Translations under genes and position numbers: made by a program
The notes under the pieces: model-generated
Databases searched by the model: none
Seen by the model: the letters and a program-made list of their open reading frames with translations, nothing else
What the model was told of the DNA's origin: nothing
Shown: positions 63,926-64,000 of the stretch, piece by piece
Numbering within the stretch: position 1 is the stretch's first letter
Layout: every line of letters starts with the position of its first letter
Assembly (NCBI RefSeq): GCF_963677035.1
Contig: NZ_OY781472.1
Coordinates: 806,001 to 870,000, forward strand
Source: an uncultured Hyphomonas sp.
GTDB taxonomy: Bacteria; Pseudomonadota; Alphaproteobacteria; Caulobacterales; Hyphomonadaceae
Direction of reading: 5' to 3'
DNA length: 64,000 bases

Positions 63926-64000
63926 AGAATTCCACAGGCGGCATGTTTTTAACCACAATATGTAGAAAGCCTGTGGAAAGACCGTCCCGCATGTTGTGTT

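Noticed and set aside
1..64000. tRNA and rRNA genes, CRISPR arrays, insertion sequences
   Set aside because: No cloverleaf-type T-arm context, no rRNA core, no regularly spaced direct repeats and no transposase frame were found.

Overview
The window is a high-GC chromosomal segment of an alphaproteobacterium. Hyphomonadaceae (Hyphomonas or a close relative) fits best. The grounds are a Caulobacter-style cpa/tad pilus locus, a dcw cluster opening with mraZ-rsmH-ftsL-ftsI-murE, an MraY-MurD-FtsW-MurG-MurC order, GANTC (CcrM-type) sites in candidate promoters, and marine-type accessory genes such as a P450, a sterol-desaturase-family hydroxylase and a NhaC antiporter. This placement is inferred from gene content; no 16S gene is present.

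Layout: (a) 1-5186, a DUF917/hydantoinase-type pair next to a large LuxR-family ATPase regulator. (b) 5298-6659, an M17 aminopeptidase. (c) 6778-18938, a nearly complete Tad/Flp pilus locus: tadD, tadC, tadB, cpaF, cpaE, cpaD, cpaC, cpaB, cpaA and the Flp pilin, with a divergent arm holding a CpaC-N-terminal-like protein and two TadE-like pseudopilins. (d) 18944-20437, an MFS transporter. (e) 20546-33280, the dcw peptidoglycan/division operon on the minus strand, tightly overlapped, with an MraZ operator array upstream; murB, ddl and ftsQAZ do not follow murC. (f) 34071-43565, stand-alone regulators and metabolism: OxyR, a MarR-GNAT fusion, an NtrC-type regulator, a small NepR-like protein, a Cds1-type PLP enzyme, a DMT transporter, leuA with a leucine-rich leader peptide, a VTT membrane protein and an XRE regulator. 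(g) 43776-50971, TetR/hydroxylase/P450, an HI0933-type flavoprotein, a truncated haemoglobin, a PiT phosphate transporter and an NTF2-like protein. (h) 51003-57534, uvrB flanked on both sides by AT-richer two-gene accessory modules of unknown function, then palindromic repeats and an unknown gene. (i) About 57748-58344, a protein-free stretch that looks like a large structured non-coding RNA with its own promoter and terminator. (j) 58380-64000, a NhaC-type antiporter, a caspase-domain lipoprotein, a small lipoprotein and an ABC-2 permease.

The strongest candidates for something undescribed are the approximately 560-nt structured RNA, which has at least four GNRA-capped hairpins, two GANTC sites in its promoter spacer and a U-tract terminator, and the two AT-rich gene pairs flanking uvrB. 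One pair is a membrane-anchored ParA-like ATPase with a small basic partner. The other is a soluble protein of unknown family overlapping a 4-TM membrane protein. The leuA leader peptide, the four-box MraZ operator and the lipid-anchored caspase-like protein are well supported and worth testing.
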